A stretch of DNA of 64,000 nt from Synaphobranchus kaupii (taxonomy: Eukaryota > Chordata > Actinopteri > Anguilliformes > Synaphobranchidae), in assembly GCA_029718625.1 (NCBI GenBank), contig CM056376.1, forward strand, positions 118,095,906-118,159,905, given 5' to 3'. A model generated the notes under the pieces. That model was not told where the DNA came from and made no database searches. It was given only the letters and a program-made list of their open reading frames with translations. A program made the position numbers and the translations under genes. Below are positions 61,701 through 64,000 of this stretch, in pieces. Numbering within the stretch: position 1 is the first letter of the stretch; each line of letters opens with the position of its first letter.

Positions 61701-63715
61701 CAACCAGACCCTACTATTACTAACCAGACCCTACTGTTACTAACCAGAACCTACCGTTACCAACCAGAACCTCCTGTTACTAACCAGACCCTACTGTTAC
61801 CAACCAGACCTTACTGTTACTAAGCAGACCCTACTGTTACTAACCAGAACCTCCTGTTACTACCCACACCCTCCTGTTACCAACCGGACCCTACTGTTAC
61901 CAGCCAGACCCGCCTGTTACCAACGAGACCCTCCTGTTACCAACCAGAACCTCCTGTTACCAACCAGACCCTACTGTTACCAGCCAGACCCTACTGTTAC
62001 TAACCAGACCCTACTGTTACCAGCCAGACCCTACTGTTACCAGCCAGACCCTACTATTACTAACCAGATCCTACTGTTACCAACCAGAACCTCCTGTTAC
62101 CAACCAGACCCTACTGTTACCAACCAGAACCTCCTGTTACCAACCAGAACCTCCTGTTACCAACCAGACCCTACTGTTACCAGCCACACCCTACTGTTAC
62201 TAACCAGACCCTACTGTTACCAGCCAGACCCTACTGTTACTAACCAGACCCTACTGTTACCAACCAGACCCTACTGTTACCAGCCAGACCCTACTGTTAC
62301 CAACCAGCCCCTACTCTTACTAACCAGATCCTACTGTTACCAACCAGAACCTCCTGTTACCAACCAGACCCTACTGTTACCAACCAGAACCTCCTGTTAC
62401 TACCCACACCCTCCTGTTACCAGCCAGACCCGCCTGTTACCAACGAGACCCTCCTGTTACTAACCAGACCCTACTGTTATGAACCAGACCCTACTGTTTC
62501 CAGCCAGACCCTAATGTTACCAACCAGAACCTCCTGTTACCAACCAGACCCTACTGTTATTAACCAGACCCTACTGTTACCAACCAGACCCTACTGTTAC
62601 TAACCAGACCCTACTGTTACCAACCAGACCCTACTGTTACCAGCCAGACACTACTGTTACCAACCAGACCCTACTGTTACCAGCCAGACCCTACTGTTAC
62701 CAACCAGACCCTACTATTACTAACCAGATCCTACTGTTACCAACCAGAACCTCCTGTTACCAACCAGACCCTACTGTTACCAACCAGAACCTCCTGTTAC
62801 TAACCAGACCTTACTGTTACCAACCAGACCCTACTGTTGCCAGCCAGACCCTACTGTTACCAACCAGAACCTCCTGTTACCAACCAGACCCTACTGTTAT
62901 GAACCAGACCCTACTGTTACCAACCAGACCCTAGTGTTACCAACCAGACCCTACTGTTACCAAACAGACCCTACTGTTACCAGCTAGACCCTACTGTTAC
63001 CAACCAGACCCTACTATTACTAACCAGACCCTACTGTTACTAACCAGAACCTACCGTTACCAACCAGAACCTCCTGTTACTAACCAGACCCTACTGTTAC
63101 CAACCAGACCCTACTGTTACTAAGCAGACCCTACTGTTACCAACCAGAACCTCCTGTTACTAACCAGACCCTACTGTTACTAACCAGAACCTCCTGTTAC
63201 TACCCACACCCTCCTGTTACCAACCAGACCCTACTGTTACCAGCCAGACCCTAGTGTTACCAACCAGACCCTACTGTTACCAACCAGACCCTAGTGTTAC
63301 CAACCAGACCCTACTGTTACCAACCAGACCCTACTGTTACCAGCCAGACCCGCCTGTTACCAACGAGACCCTCCTGTTACTAACCAGACCCTACTGTTAT
63401 GAACCAGACCCTACTGTTTCCAGCCAGACCCTAATGTTACCAACCAGAACCTCCTGTTACCAACCAGACCCTACTGTTACCAGCCAGACCCTACTGTTAC
63501 TAACCAGACCCTACTGTTACCAGCCAGACCCTACTGTTACTAACCAGACCCTACTGTTACCAACCAGACCCTCCTGTTGTTACCCTAATGTTACCCTAAT
63601 GTTACCAACCAGAACCTCCTGTTACTAACCAGAACCTCCTGTTACTAACCAGACCCTACTGTTACCAACCAAAGCCTAATGTTACCACCCAGAATCTCCT
63701 GTTATCAATTAGATT
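58745..63715. repeat. 5-kb satellite of a 20-bp unit with higher-order repeats
   Basis: About 248 copies of a 20-bp unit alternating mainly CCAACCAGACCCTACTGTTA and CCAACCAGAACCTCCTGTTA. Register is kept almost perfectly, so lines of 60 bp align. A 940-bp block (59401-60340) is repeated at 60341-61280, and within it a 140-bp marker motif recurs at 59401, 59821, 60341 and 60761. Open frames through it are artefacts of the codon-poor unit. Confidence 0.97.
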
Positions 63716-64000
63716 CTCTGTAAATTCTTTGAATTCTTAAAAGAGTTCAATGTATTCCTCCATACGTTTGTAAGTAGAAAAATACATGCAGGCACATCTT
63801 CGTTTCAAAATATGTTGTTTAATAGGGTAGAAGGAACTAGTGGGTCTATTCCCCAAATACAGATCAACAAAAACTAACAAGTGAGGGGGAATGTCAACAC
63901 TTATACTCTGTCCCAAAAAGGAAACGAAAAGAGCAAATGGTCACTGCGTTGAATGAGAACACATCAGGATGTAAAACAAAGGTACTGCATATCAAAGAAG
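63716..64000. other. Unassigned DNA at the right edge
   Basis: AT-rich unique-looking sequence after the satellite. No exon or repeat was recognised. Confidence 0.5.

Overview
This window is a piece of a ray-finned (teleost) fish genome. The evidence is spliced vertebrate genes with long introns, fish-type Tc1/mariner, hAT, Harbinger-like, L1/Tx1 and RTE/CR1-like elements, a tRNA-derived SINE, abundant (CA)n/(GT)n microsatellites and an extreme load of 20-60 bp minisatellites. There is no prokaryotic gene organisation.

Two host genes are recognisable, both on the minus strand. (1) A cyld orthologue (CYLD lysine-63/Met1 deubiquitinase) runs from its ATG at 24181 down to its stop at 4986. I place 15 coding exons whose splice phases all agree, about 845 codons in total: three CAP-Gly domains, then a USP-type catalytic domain with an inserted B-box zinc module. 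Catalytic Cys, His and Asp boxes are all present. (2) An adenylate cyclase of the ADCY2/4/7 group, best match adcy7, runs from 58387 (first exon inside the window; the N-terminal exon or exons lie off the right edge) down to its stop at 34179. I place 23 exons, about 925 codons: end of TM set 1, C1a, C1b, TM set 2, and C2. cyld and ADCY7 lie in the same region of human chromosome 16q12, so this looks like conserved synteny with the genes between them lost or moved.

Layout: 1-2440 is the 3' end of a LINE pol gene (RNase H) split by a nearly intact Tc1 element. 2900-4230 is a decayed L1-type RT. 4986-24181 is cyld, whose last intron carries a minisatellite split by an L1/Tx1 element (itself split by a MITE) and by another hairpin-ended insertion. 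A Harbinger-like element with a MADF exon sits in the intron before coding exon 5. 24614-27163 is a 227-bp-armed palindrome upstream of cyld containing a hAT relic with a BED finger. 27164-31460 is intergenic, with a SINE and foldback repeats. 31600-32730 is a 36-bp minisatellite open in several frames. 32876-34178 is a minisatellite that runs into the adcy stop codon. 34179-58387 is adcy7, with several kb-sized insertions. 58745-63715 is a 5-kb 20-bp satellite with 940-bp higher-order structure.

The most striking observation is that many of the tandem arrays in both genes abut a splice site, and in at least seven cases the repeat unit itself contains the splice site plus the adjoining exon bases. 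The introns therefore carry ladders of copied 5' or 3' splice sites. Examples are a triple GTAAGT/GTGAGT donor at 22-nt spacing in cyld, an in-frame duplicated GC-AG donor in adcy7, about two dozen donor copies after the cyld B-box exon, and acceptor copies before a cyld CAP-Gly exon and before two adcy7 exons. The adcy7 stop codon itself lies within such a unit.
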